From Capsicum annuum (taxonomy: Eukaryota > Streptophyta > Magnoliopsida > Solanales > Solanaceae), in NCBI RefSeq assembly GCF_002878395.1, contig NC_061116.1, positions 119,760,692-119,824,691 on the forward strand: a DNA stretch of 64,000 bases, written 5' to 3'. A program made the position numbers and the translations under genes. Shown here piece by piece: positions 1 through 11,970 of the stretch. Within the stretch, counting starts at the first letter, position 1; every line of letters begins with the position of its first letter. The notes beneath the pieces are model-generated. The model was not told where the DNA came from. It saw nothing but the letters and a program-made list of their open reading frames with translations, and searched no databases.

Positions 1-1755
1 TAAAATCTACTAAATTGTGTTGATTTATCCAACCATGATGAATTAATTTAATGTCCAAGCCTAAGCTTATAGTTATGCATGCAAGATGTTTGATAAATGC
101 CTAAGAGAATAGGAAACATGCCTTATGACTCAATTGTGACCAAAATGATGAACCTATGTTTCACCCTTAAGTTCAAATGACTCCCATGTTATTGTTATGC
201 TTTGTGATGGATTAATGTAATGCTCATAAAATTAGGCTTATGAAATTATGACATGTTTACATGCACTTCTAGTCATGTGTGAGCTTGTGGCATGCAAATA
301 CTTCATGAATATCCCCAATGATTGTACTATGAATTGTTGACTATGGTCATGTGTCAAAAAGTGACATGTCTTGTCAGTTTTACGCTATCGAGTCCTGGGG
401 GTACTTGTACCTGGTAATTTAGCTGTTTGCCCTGACCCAGTGTCATATTTTCAAGATACTCTCAGTCAATCCATGTTCAGTATAATTCAGTCAATTTTAT
501 GACTCAAGAAAACTCAGTAATCTCAGTCAGTTATCAAATCTCAGTAATATTCCATCAGTCAACGAAACTCAGTAAACATAGTTCAGTCAGTTTAATATAA
601 TTAATTCAGTGTCTAATTAGATAGGAGTAGGATTCAGCACCGAGTGAGCCCAAGGATGGGAACTCACTTGCGAGTAGAGGGTGTGATTCTTAGAAGCAAT
701 CCTTGCACTCCAAAACTACGTAGCCAGCGTAGGTTGAGATATCTAACCTGTTAGGTGAGTGTTGATGAGGTGGCTTAACCTGTTAGATGAGGGTCCCACC
801 GTTCTTCTTAGAGTACCTGTTAGATAAGGGATCACTCACAGTTTGTCCTTACCAGTAGCACGGTATTGACACCCTTCCAATTGGAGTTACAGATTAGACC
901 CCAACTCAACTATAATTCTTTATTTGGGGCATGTTGGTTAGATGACTACTTCCCACAGTTACAGTCTCAGTCTCAGTCTCAGTAATAGAACTCAGATAGT
1001 TCTATAGAATTTAGGACTATCAAATACAGTCACCCAATTCAGTACGAAACTCAGCTAGTTCCGTTAGAAATAGGTCTGTCAGACACACTCATTCAGATAA
1101 TAGCACAACAGTTATACGAAACCTATGTTATCAGTATTCAGATTCAGTGATGTCTTGATCTCAGATACAGTTCACGTATTCATGCATATATTCTCACTTT
1201 CATGTTATTCGGTCAGCTAGTATTGTTCATGCATATAAACCCTTGCATTCAGCCTACCTCACTTGCATACCAGTACGTTCAATCGTACTAATGCATTTGA
1301 GGTATGTTGTTTTATACCATAGGTTCAAAAGTACGAGCACCAGAACATCAGTAGCATTCCAGTCTTAGCATTCAGAGTTAGCAGTAAGTCCTCATCCTTC
1401 GAGGACATAATCATTACTTTATTATTTCATTACTCAGTTTATTTCAGTAGTTAAAGTTAGTTGGGGACATGTCCCATCAACTCCTTATTCAGACAGTTCA
1501 GTCAGTTAGAGGTTTTATAGACTACAGTATGTACAGATAGTTTATTTCAGTTCATGTTTTGGTATTGATATATCGTACTCTCACATAGTATGTTTTATCC
1601 ATTTTGAACCTTATAGCATGTTTCAGCCTATTATTTTCGCACTTTACATGATGTTACACAGTATACAGGTACAGTAATCAGTCATGGGTTAGCTTGTGAT
1701 CCTTTGGGGTTATGAACACCGTGTAGCATTCTGGGTACCAAATTCAGGGTGTTAC
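1..1755 (-). mobile_element. Gypsy LTR, partial, reverse orientation, inserted in an older gypsy integrase
   Basis: Read on the - strand, this sequence starts at 1755 with TGTAACACCCTGAATTTGG, a typical start of Solanaceae Tekay-like gypsy LTRs, and it shares blocks with the + strand LTR starting at 63662. No polypurine tract lies to the right of 1755. What follows is gypsy integrase coding sequence of another element. The LTR is therefore either a solo LTR or the 5' LTR of a - strand element lying to the left of the window. Its other end is outside the window, so the target duplication cannot be tested. Confidence 0.7.
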
Positions 1756-2832
1756 AATGGGGTACCTATTTTGATTATCTCTGATCATGATGTGCAATTT
1801 ATGTCATATTTCTAGCGGTCTTTCCAGAAAAGATTAGGGACTAAGGTTAGTCTGAGTACTGCTTTTCATCCACAGTCAGATGGGCAAGTGGAGAGGACTA
1901 TTCAGACATTGAAAGATATGTTTTGGGCATATGTGATTGACTATGGTGGCAATTGGGTTGAGCATCTGCCTTTGGTAGAGTTTGCTTAAAATAGTAGCTA
2001 TCATTCTAGCATCAATATGGATCCTTTTGAGGCGTTGTATGGTAGGAGATGTTGATCTCCTATTAGGTGGTTTAAGCTTTGTGAGGCAGATATGTTTGGT
2101 CCTGATTGGGTCTATTAAGCTATGTATAAGGTAAAGGTGACTCAGGATAGGCTTAAAGCTACCCAGAGTCGCCAAAAGTCCTATGCAGATCTTAGACATA
2201 GAGACTTGGAGTTTAAGGTCGGGGATAGGATTTTCCTCAAGGTGTCTCCCATGAAGGGAGTGGTGCAGTTTGACAAAAAGGAAAAACTCGGTCCTCGATT
2301 TATTAGTCCTTATGTAATTTTATGGAGAGTTGGTAATGTTACTTATGAGTTGGAGTTTCCATCTAGCTTTAGTTTGGCTTATTCGGTCTTTTATGTTTCC
2401 ATGTTGAGAAAGTTCATTGGTGATCCTTTTTTGGTTATTCCTCTGGAAAGGTTGGATATTTCAGATTCTCTGTCTTATGAAGAAGTCCCAGTTGAGATAT
2501 TGGTTAGGCAAGTTCATCGATTGTGGACCAAGGATATGGCTTCGGTTAAAGTTCTATGGCAGAACCATAAGGTGAAAGAAGCCACTTGGGAAGCAAAAGA
2601 GGACATGAATTCCAAGTATTCGCATTTGTTTTCTGCTCCTGGGATTCATGCAGAAGGTATATGTTCTTGAACACATCTTTATTTTCTGAGTTTCTTAAAT
2701 GAAATATTAGCATCTTTGACTCTTTATTTTCAAACTTTGTTAAAGAGATGTTTAATAATGCGAATGACTCTATGTGTGGTTACTCCTACCTTGTTCATCA
2801 TTTGGGGATGAATGTTCCTAAAGGGGGAGACT
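1756..2832 (+). pseudogene. Gypsy (chromodomain class) pol remnant: integrase C-terminal half plus chromodomain
   Basis: The reading frame gives the integrase core piece GVP-I-ISDHDVQF and then [16 protein letters not shown], followed by the GPF-like region and a C-terminal chromodomain-like stretch ending VLWQNHKVKEATWEAKEDM. At least four in-frame stops interrupt it (near 1817, 1987, 2053 and 2116). The longest open piece is 2122-2670. The upstream half (gag, protease, RT, RNase H) is absent because the reversed LTR at 1-1755 cuts the integrase just before GVP. A purine tract, AAGGGGGAGA, closes the region at about 2822 and marks the polypurine tract ahead of the 3' LTR. The element is dead. 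Confidence 0.85.
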
Positions 2833-5138
2833 AAAACATCCTGGGGTTTGACCCTTAGAAAATTTACTGGAAATCCATTCTCTATACCCAATACGGTTCA
2901 TGGGTACGAACCGTATGTTGTGGTACGAGTGGTAAGGTCCAATCATATGCTAACCAGTTGTAGTTGGTAGGATGGTTTTGGTCCCTGGAATGGGTGCGAC
3001 TTAGAGGTATGAGTCGTAAGGGCTTAGTACGAGTCGTATGATGGACTCGTATGGCGAACAGTGTTTGATCCTCCTGGTATTTCATTCTTCCAGGGATACG
3101 GTTTATGGGTACATATCTTATACTGTGGTTACGACTTGGTTGGATAAGTTATATACTGGACAGTGTTTGATCCAAGGGTTGAGGCTTGGATACGAGTGGT
3201 GGATACCGATCGTATAGGAGGGTATGACTCGTATGGGCCAGTCGTATCCCTATGACGGGTTTTTAAGAGATTTAAGTGAGGGTATTTTGGATATTTTTCT
3301 ACTTACCCTAATTAGGAACCAAGACTTCTAATACACTTATAAGGTTATTTACCCTATTATTCTATTCATTAACACTTAGAAACTATTCCAAAACATCCAA
3401 TAATTCTCTCAAGAGCTTTTGTGGCAATGAGGTTAGGGTTTCATCTTGATGATTGCTTTAGGGCTTGCTTTGATAATTTCTTTCTGTCAATTCTTTGGTA
3501 TAAGGCATGATTCTCTTCCCTCATTGTAGTTTCAAATAAAGGCATGGTTTATATGATTTATTTCATGGTTTTACTATTTCATGATTATGGTTTTTCAACT
3601 ATTATTGGGGGTTTTGATATTGAATGCTTGGTTATGGTTTCCTATGATTTTTAATTATGCTTTTATATGCGTTAATGGTGGTTTTGGATAATTGGATTGC
3701 ATGGTAATGGTTTAATGGCCTTTGGAATTGGTTTTGGTTATATTGTGCCCCCAAGGTGTTTGATAAAATGCTTATAAAGATATGTTCTTTGCATTGACTT
3801 CTTTTAATGGAACTTTTGCATGTTTTAAACTGGACAAAGGATTTATGCATGGTTTAAATAGTTTGGAAAGGAAAAAGGTTAAATGGTTATGCTTGTGGAG
3901 AACATGGAATTCTCCCAAGTGGATTTAATATGGTAATTGGAAGGGCACCTAAGGTCCCCTTAATCTAAATGGTTCGTCTATGAATATTACTTGCAAATAA
4001 GGGGTGGTATGATGATACCACCAATATTGTCCTTGGTTAATAAATGGTAAATGGACTATTTGGACTTGGTTTTAATTGGGCATTAGTGGCGGAAAGTGTA
4101 GCTAAGCCGTGGAAGGTGGCGGTCCCAGGGGGACCAAAACCCAAAACTCATATTTTTCGATATGAGGGGTCTTCGATGACCACGTGCGAATGTCACATTT
4201 TATATTGGAGGGATGTACTAGTCATTCTATGGGATATTCCCTAGTCATACAGCTACATGTACTGGGCTCTTTCAGCAGGTGGAGCTGAACCCATATGGCC
4301 CGTAGGTGGTTAGGACGGCAAAGCTACACAGCCCAGATAAAGGTTTTAAGTGCATGCTAAATCTGATCCCTTTTTTTGACACTTATATATTTATGATTGT
4401 ATTCATTATGGATGATTTTACTTGGTTTTATAACTGGCATTATTTTATCCTTATCCTGAGATTCATGCTAGCGGTCATTTGCTAACCCCGTCTACTGGCA
4501 GTTGTATACCCACGCTATGCAGGAACCAGCTATTATACTCCTCCTGTTTAGCACGCAAATTTGGTATCAGCATTTGGACCAAAGTGGTAAGCTTCCGTCC
4601 TTTCAGAAGGCATTATTTCATGTTATGGATTTTTTTAGACACTTTTCTTTTATCTTGGATATTGGTTTTGGCCATGGTTGGGGGCATGTCCCAATCGGAT
4701 ATATTTACTCTTTCGGTTAGAGGCTTTGTCGTACTTCTGGGGGTTGATATGGGCAGGATCAGTACTGATGTCGGCCTTGGCATTGGAATAAGTCGGTTGG
4801 CTGACATCATTGAATGATATTATTGATTGTTCCATCCTATTACAGTTTGGGATTGATTTCATATTATGTTTTGGTATTCCCTTTGATTTATAGTCTATGG
4901 TCTGGTTTGGTATGATTGGGTGGTAGGTGCGGTATGGTTGGACTCGATTGGGTTAGTCACGGTTGTGGTCCTATCCCAGAGTCTTAATGAGAACAATAAC
5001 GTTATCTTGTTATATGTTGGAAATTCAACTCATCTAAGGTTGGATATAGGTGGTTGGGTTGGGTAATAGGATGCGGTCCCCGATCCTGGTTGAACTTGGG
5101 ATGCTCATTACGATAAGGCCCGGAGCTAGGTCGTGTCA
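2833..5138 (+). mobile_element. 3' LTR of the chromodomain gypsy element
   Basis: This follows directly on the polypurine tract. It opens with TAAAACATCCTGGGG, a decayed version of TGTAACATCCYGGGG. It contains repeated TACGAGTCGTAT-like motifs (2930-3250) and the GGGGGCATGTCCC block near 4680 seen in related LTRs. It probably ends at GTGTCA (5138). The length of about 2.3 kb fits Tekay-type LTRs. The right edge is an estimate because no partner copy is in the window. The open stretches at 4044-4244 and 4479-4817 lie inside it and have no protein-like features. Confidence 0.65.
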
Positions 5139-5498
5139 TATTCTTAAAAATGATTTTTTATATCCTCATTTAAATTTTTTTAGGGTAAATAATTGTCATC
5201 TTAACAAAATTTATTCACCCACAAAACGACAAATTTCAATTAAAAGTAAGAGTAGATAGAGTTTCATGGGGTGATCCCTCATAGTTTAAGTTGGTTCTAT
5301 TAACTTACTGCTTTGAAATTTTTACTTTTGGTAATCAAATAAAAGTCGATAGTAAACCCCCCTCCCTCCCCCGGCCAAAAAAAGGAAAGAAGCTAAACAA
5401 CTCATATTTCAAATATTGTATCGATCAATATTGAATTTTATTTAACAACAGACAACTCTCTCTAAATAATAAGATTTATAAACTAATTTATTTAAACT

Positions 5499-6072
5499 AG
5501 ATTAACCGCACGTATCTCGCACGTGTAACATTTAATTATTTAAAATTAAATGATTTGTTTATTACGAAGATTTTTAATAAAGTGTTAAAAGTTCAAATCA
5601 CTTTTCAAAGATTCTTAACAATTTAATATAATAATGTAAACATAAACATATATTTTAGTGTAAGCACACGTGTATTTATTACCACCAGAAGTTCAAGTGG
5701 TTGATGAATCATCACTTTTGCTAACGTTTGATTATTTAAAATTAAATAATTTTGTCTATTGCGAAAATTTTTAATGAAGTGCAAGAAGTTCAAATCACTT
5801 TATAAAGACTTTTAACAATTTAATATAATAATGTAAACATAAATATATATTTAGTGTAAGCACATATACAGTGACAGAGGCAGGATTTCTATCAAGGGGG
5901 TTCAAACGTAGGAAGTAGAAAAAATAAATTAAAAACCTATCATCAATGGGTCTCGAACCCAAGACCATGAGGCTCTCTGCATAAAAGTTTGCACCCCCTT
6001 TTCCACTAAACTAAGTTTTTTGCTTGTGTCAAGGGGGTTCAATTTAAATATATACACACATAGAAAAAAAAC

Positions 6073-6107
<35 letters not shown>

Positions 6108-6757
6108 CGTAATTTTTCGATGAAGGAAGTTTCAATGAACCCCCTAGAGTCCACGTAGCTCCGCCCCTGCACATACATATTACCACCAGAAGTTCAAGCG
6201 GTTGATGGATCATCACTTTTGCGTTTGCCACGCAGTACATCTTTCTCTTGCTGCTAGAGACTAAGAGTGTCATGCAGTACCTCTTTCCTTATTTCTAGAG
6301 ACTAAGAGAGACACATCAATTTGAACCATATTTGTAGTACAATTATATTTCACTTTTTTTCCTTATTTAATATCTTCCCTTGTTTTAAGGATAATTTTTT
6401 ACAAAATCATTGATTACATTATTATTACGTACTTAAATTTTTTAAAAATTTCGTACTTCTTAAATTTTTCTTATTCTAATGCTTTTATATTTATTTCTAG
6501 ATTTCTTAAATCTTCTTAAAATTAAATTTAATTGATTTAGAATTCTTAAACTAATGAAAAATATTTAGTTGTTATTAAATATGATGACTTCTAATAAGAA
6601 AAAGATTTTACCATAAATATATTTAATTAATTTTTAACTTTTGAGTATTAGAAAAATAGAGAAAAGATGATTTTGTCTAAAGCAAGGACTTTTAATGAAG
6701 GACAAAAAGTTCAAACAACATTTTTAAGGTCCTTCACACTTTTACTATAATATAAAT
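5499..6757 (-). mobile_element. Non-autonomous Helitron, minus orientation
   Basis: Read on the - strand, the 3' end shows a hairpin with CACGT and ACGTG arms followed by CGGTTAATCTAG and then T. This is the Helitron signature of a hairpin about 10 nt before CTRR, with insertion before T. The 5' side near 6757 reads TCTATTTATATTATAG, then AAAAGTGTGAAGGACC, which matches the starts of the + strand copies at 47.6, 48.1 and 48.7 kb. There is no Rep/helicase coding sequence. An internal segment of about 100-150 bp is duplicated, and a hAT MITE is nested inside. Confidence 0.65.
5869..6169. mobile_element. hAT-type MITE nested in the Helitron
   Basis: The ends are imperfect inverted repeats (CAGTGACAGAGGCAGGA on the left, and CAGGGGCGGAGCTACG on the opposite strand at the right). 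The flanking 8-bp target duplication is CACATATA on the left and CACATACA on the right, 7 of 8 identical. TIRs with a CAG-GGCGGA motif and an 8-bp duplication point to hAT. Inside are a stop-rich sequence and a (TA)n microsatellite at about 6076-6107. Confidence 0.7.
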
Positions 6758-7112
6758 AGATAAATTTATTATTACAAATATGAAAAATAAAATCAAGAAA
6801 ATAAAAAAAATGCTTCAAAAAAGATATCCGTCCCATAGTATTAAAACTCATGTATTACTAATACCACTCAATAGGATGTATTAGTTATACACCCTATAAT
6901 ACCATGTAGGGTGTATTACTAATACATGTATTAATTATTATTGCTCTAAAATTCTATCAAATATAATATTAAATAATACCACACTTAATACATGGATTAT
7001 TTCTCCTAATACACCCTATCAAAGGACTCCTCAATGTTTTGTCTAACTAACATGGTTTTCTTAAATTTACTACTACAACACATACAAAAAAAGGGGGAAA
7101 AGAAAAAAAAAT
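6758..7112. other. Intergenic, no gene seen
   Basis: This stretch between the Helitron and the MULE nest is AT-rich. Short direct and inverted repeats of TGTATTA/TAATACA (6830-7020) suggest a decayed MITE, but no boundaries can be set. Confidence 0.4.
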
Positions 7113-8124
7113 GAAAAAAGATCTAAAATGTACTTCAACTATGCGAAATGGTGCAAAATGCCCTTCATCTATCTATTGGACCTAAAATGTCCTTTTCATC
7201 TATCTATTGAGGCTGTTTTACCCCTTTATTTAATGGTTCAACCCTGACCCTCCTTCATTAATGGCGTGTCATAATTCTATTGGTCATCTAATATCTAATT
7301 AAAACAATTAATGATTTTGTCATTTTTTTTAGTATCTACAATAATACCCTGTTCATTTTTTCAATATCAGCAACTGTTGTCTAAGATTCAATATCAATAA
7401 CTATTGTATAAGATTCAATATCAGCAACCATTATCACTTTTTATTTCTACCATGCGTTTGATATAGATAGCCGGTGGACAATTTGTATACAACTACCTTA
7501 ATATCACTCCTTGTCTCTTTATTTTTGTATAGATTTATGACTAGTTTCATATAAGTTTGATTAAAGGCTAAGGATTTATTAATGAGGAAAATAACAAGAC
7601 AATCAATGGAGGTGGCCAAAGATAAAAAGGTGTTCAGAAAATATCCTACTTTTTTTCTTTTCTTTTTTTTAAGTACGAATGTTTCTATTTCTATGAGTTG
7701 AGGTCTAAAATTGAATGTGATTTGTCTTTTTCACATTCTCACCATTCTTCATTGTCAGATTTGATTTCTAGTCTGAGGTGCTTTTGTGTACAAATCAATA
7801 TTCCTCCTCTTTTACTAGAATAACAGAAACTTTGCTCTTTCAAGAGGAAAAATAGAGAAAATGGTCAAATACTCCCCAACCTTTACCTCAAATCTCAACT
7901 ACACATTTATACTTTGTGGGAGTTCTATGACCCCCTAAACTATTTTAAAGTGGAATTATTACTTCTCTGAACGCTGACTGGCAAGAGAGTGTGCTTCGAA
8001 AATGAATATTTTTATTAAAAAATTATTTTTAATATTTCTTTACTCTTTTCTTTATTCATTTTTAATTATTATTCTTCTTTATTCATTTTCTTTCTTCTTC
8101 TTCTTGAACTCAACAATGGCATCT

Positions 8125-8538
8125 TCAAGAACTCAACAATGGCATCCAATCTAAAACTAACTTATCATCTCCTTCAATATAAATCATAGTAAACGGCCAA
8201 ACTACACAAACTACCATTTCATCCAAACTAACAATCACCTCCCTAAAAGCTCCATTCCTCGGAACACTAAGATTATTCAAACTTATATACTCATTAACCG
8301 AATTACCATACCAAGAATCATCATTCTCATGAAATGAAACATAAACTTTCAACAATGCTCTATACACATTTTGTGGAATCTTGAAATCTTTTGACTTTAC
8401 ATCGATTGCATTTTCAATCTCAAACCATAAATCATCATTCAAATCCACATTTCTTGAAATTGAAACAATCAAATCAACACCATAGTCAAAATCAACACCA
8501 AATTTTTTCACAATCATAAATTCAACATCAATTTTCAT
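8125..8538 (-). pseudogene. Captured fragment of a PNGase A-like (peptide-N4-glucosaminyl-asparagine amidase A) gene
   Basis: The open frame of 137 codons starts with a true ATG at 8538. It contains the family-typical stretches LWFEIENAIDVKSKDF, IPQNVYRALLKVYVSFHEND, WYGN-NEYI-NNLS and FREVIVSLDEMVV-VVWPF. Full family members are about 570-600 aa, so this is roughly a quarter of the protein. The last 15-20 codons leave the family sequence and run into TIR-side DNA. It lies inside the TIRs of element B, immediately downstream of the PPR scrap on the same strand, so one transcript could join them. It is unlikely to be a working enzyme. Confidence 0.8.
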
Positions 8539-8590
8539 AGTTGAAATTTCTTTTTTTTTTTAAAAAGGAACAAGATTGAAAAACGACATT

Positions 8591-8788
8591 TCAGCTCGGC
8601 ATTGTATCAAACATTTGTTGAGCATAATCTAACAAGTCATTTCTTACATACCCAGAAATCATACAGTTCCTACATTCTTTTTGGGGCATTTCGTCAAACA
8701 ATTTGCGTGCTTCCTCAACATCACCTTTCTTGAAAGCACTAGTAATTCTTGAGTTCCAATTGAACAACGAGTTTGAAATTGAACTCAC
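8591..8788 (-). pseudogene. Captured fragment of a pentatricopeptide repeat (PPR) gene
   Basis: The open frame of about 65 codons has no ATG at its head. It contains one nearly complete PPR motif (WNSRITSAFKKGDVEEARKL, then FDEMPQKE) and the start of the next (CMISGYVRNDLLDYAQQMFD, then TMP). This is the WNxMIxGY / A..LFDxMP pattern of PLS-class organelle RNA-binding PPR proteins. A dozen or more motifs would be needed for a functional protein. It sits inside the Pack-MULE TIRs next to the PNGase A-like fragment. Confidence 0.8.
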
Positions 8789-9377
8789 ATAACGAATATA
8801 GAAATGAAAAAATTTATTCCTGAAGCAAATGTGTGAAGCTGTGCAAATTTTCGTTCTTGAAGCAAATTTTTTTTTCTAAACTTTAAGTTTAATAGTCGAC
8901 TTTGAATTTACTATTTAACAAAGGTTTGAGATTTAACAGAGGTTTGAGATTGAAGAAAATCAAATGAAGAGAAAGGAAAAAAAAAGAAAAGAATGGAAAA
9001 TCATTTTTGTGGAAGAACATGAAATAAATGGAAAAAAATAATGAAATTGAAAAGGAAATTAAAAAAGAACACAAAAAAAAAATATAATAAATAAAAGTAA
9101 TTAATTTTTTATATTCAAAAAAAGTAATATTACGTGGAATTACGTGGCATGACGTGGCAGCGAGTGCAGTTCACTACTTGAAACAATGTTTGGGCGTCAG
9201 TTTTCGGGGGTATAAATATTCCACTTTAAAATAGTTCAGGGGGGTCATAGGACCCCCGCAAAGTATAGGTGTATAGTTGAGATTTAGGGTAAAGGTTGGG
9301 GGAGGCTTTTGGCCATTTTCTCAAAAAAATATGATATTTTTGTGATACGGGATATTAGGATATGCCATACTAATTTT

Positions 9378-9446
9378 CTAATGAGATGATATATCATTTT
9401 GTGGGATTACACTGCGTATGTTGTTATAATTGTTGTTGTTATAATC
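9378..9446 (+). repeat. SINE/LINE 3' tail scrap ending in TTG repeats
   Basis: The text GTGGGATTACACTGCGTATG followed by TTGTTATAATTGTTGTTG matches the 3' terminus shared by Solanaceae TS-type SINEs and RTE LINEs. The rest of the element is missing. Confidence 0.5.
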
Positions 9447-9873
9447 TATCACTCTATAATGAAAACAGTGCATCACCAACAATCACTCTATGATGAAAAG
9501 AGTACATTACCAACAATCGTATGCCCAAATAACAACCATGGTTACGAGGAGAAGAAATAGAAGATATTGACATTTTTAAGAAAGAAGAATCGATTTAATT
9601 TGATAGAAATTTTTTGAGGATGATCGAGAAAACATAGGAGATGAGCGGGAGGTTGATCATTGATGAATGAGGAAATATTTTTTTAGGTTAAAAGGGTTGC
9701 CCAAGTTAGAGGTTTTAGAAAGAAAATTAAATATTTTAATTAAATATTAGATGACCAATAGAATTATGACACATCATTAATAAATAGGGGTGAATGTTAA
9801 ACCGTAAAATAAAAGGGTAGAACAGTCTCAATAAGTTAACAAAAAGAGCATTTTAAGTGCAATAAATCAATGA

Positions 9874-11650
9874 GTAAAATTCATAAATAGCTACTTAAAG
9901 ACTATAATTATGAGATTCATAGCAACACTTTTATAATTATTTAAACTAGTAACTTGTATTTTGTGTTTAAACAAACTGTTGCTATAAAAATACATATACA
10001 AATCATTTTACTGTCCATATTTAACTCAAATCAGTTGAGTTAAATATAGTATAATAAGCCATCAATTAAATATGAAGATTTCTTTTCCATTAAAACCTCT
10101 TAATTAACATGATTTTCGTTATTTGTTACTAACTAAAATCAAAATTCAAATTTCAGTTTCACATTATCGTTTTCATCCCAAAAAAAATCAAAATCAAAAT
10201 CAAAATCAACTGAAACTTCTTCTGTTCAATATCTTCGAAAATTCAAATTAAACCATTACTTTTGTTGAAGGTATTTAATCATAATATTGTTTTCTTAGAT
10301 GAATTTCATCAGTTGTTTGAAATCGATCAAATATTTTTCATTCTAATTTTTTTTGAACCATTACTGTTATTTCGTTCAAATTTTTTTGAGTCATTACTAA
10401 TGTTTTGTTCGAATATAGTGATCAAAATTGATTTTTTGTTAAATTATTTTTGAATATTTTGAGTCATTAACAATTTTTCGTTGGAGTGATCAAAATTAAT
10501 TTTTCGTTATGTTGTACAATTTAACAATTTATTTTGTTAAATTATTTTTGAATATTTTGTAAACGAATTTATGAAAAAAAAGTAATGCAACAGTAAATTG
10601 AACTGATCGAACAATATAGTGATCAAAATTGATTTTTCAAGCTACTTAAACTCAATTTTTTTTCTTTTACACTTTTTTTTGTTTTTCTATTTTTTTACTT
10701 TTTTATCTCTAACTTTTATTTTGAAAATACAAATATGTATATCACATACACATATTTAAAAAATATACAAAATACATAGCCATATAGATCTGGATATTTA
10801 TTTACATTACAAAACATATATATGTATATGTATTTACAAAATACATATCTCACTCATATGCATATATAAATATATAACACAAATTTTTTATATAAAACGG
10901 ACAACTATATACATATACATATAGGTAATCAAAAAATACATGATACATATCTTATATGTTTATATATACATGTGAGTCAGATATATATTTCTGTAAATNN
11001 NNNNNNNNNNNNNNNNNNNNNNNNNNNNNNNNNNNNNNNNNNNNNNNNNNNNNNNNNNNNNNNNNNNNNNNNNNNNNNNNNNNNNNNNNNNNNNNNNNAA
11101 AAAAAAGAAGAAAATGAAGCAACATACGAGAAAGGAAAAAACAAGAAAACGAAAAAAAGAAAAAAATAAAGAAAAAAATGAAAAAGGGAAAAAGAAAAAG
11201 AAGTTGAGAAGTAGAAGAGAGAAAATAAATTCGAAAGGAAAAAAATTAAAATAAAAAATAAAATGATAAAAAAAATGAAAAAAACTAGCAAGAAAAAAAA
11301 TTAGAAATATAAGAGGGTGGTATTTTGAAATTTGGAATATCATGAAGATAATAATTTTCATAATTGAGTTTGATTTGAAAAAGGAATCTATTAATTTAAA
11401 TAAAAATAATTTATGGAAATGAAAAAAAATTGAAAGTAAAATCTAAGAGATTTCAATGATATAGTAAAAATTAGTTAAAGGAAAGAGAAAGAGAAGTGGA
11501 GTGAAGAAGGGAACCTTGTACATGCTAACTTCTGAGGGAGTAAGTGGGGCACCAGACTTAAAATAATGTTATATTTTCTACACAATATAATTTTATTAAA
11601 GTGTTGCTATTTTTTCATAATTTAACTCTTAAATAAACTACTTTTTGTAG
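9874..11650. mobile_element. TIR element C1 inserted in the right TIR of element A
   Basis: The left end reads GTAAAATTCATAAATAGCTA, with AGCAACACTTTTATAATTAT some 45 bp further in. The right end (about 11590-11650) repeats the AGCAACACTTTAATAAAATT block in inverted orientation. The interior is low-complexity A/T and poly-A sequence and contains the 100-N gap. Open frames that run through the Ns or the A-runs are not genes. The right boundary is approximate. Confidence 0.5.
10999..11098. other. Assembly gap, 100 N
   Basis: Exactly 100 undetermined bases lie within element C1, a size usually used for a gap of unknown length. The true content and length are unknown. Confidence 0.99.
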
Positions 11651-11663
11651 TTTTTCCATAAAT

Positions 11664-11970
11664 GGGTAAAATTCATAAATAGCATGGCAAAATTCAGAAA
11701 TAACATACTTATCCCCTTAATTATGAGTTTCGTAGCAACAGTTTCATAATTAGATAATATAGCAAGTTGTATTTTGTACTTTTGCAAATTATTGCTACAA
11801 AAATATAAATAAATATGATTTTTACTGTCCTTATGATCAATATGCATTTTGTATTTTTGCAAACTATTGCTACAAAAATATAAATACATATCAATACATA
11901 TGCTACAAAATATAATTTGATAAAAATGTTGCTATTTTTTATAATTTAATAATTAAGTATGCAACTTTAC
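11664..11970. mobile_element. Small TIR element C2, same family as C1
   Basis: The left end repeats GTAAAATTCATAAATAGC directly, as in C1. The right end, read on the other strand, is GTAAAGTTGCATACTTAATT followed by an ATAGCAAC block, matching the left end. It is about 300 bp, non-coding, adjacent to C1 and likewise inside the broken right TIR of A. Confidence 0.5.

Larger units (their letters stand above)
7855..9322. mobile_element. Pack-MULE-like element B carrying two host gene fragments
   Basis: The ends are inverted repeats of about 125 bp (7855-7980 and 9199-9322), starting GAGAAAATGGTCAAA and GAGAAAATGGCCAAA. The flanking 9-mers are GGAAAAATA and AAAAAAATA, 7 of 9 identical, as expected of a 9-bp MULE target duplication. 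No transposase is present. Between the TIRs are two - strand pieces of unrelated genes, a PPR fragment and a PNGase A-like fragment, which is the definition of a Pack-MULE. It is nested inside element A. Confidence 0.8.

Noticed and set aside
10960..11361. Open frames across 10960-11361 on both strands
   Set aside because: They run through 100 undetermined bases and long A/T runs and are rich in Phe/Ile/Lys only. Not genes.
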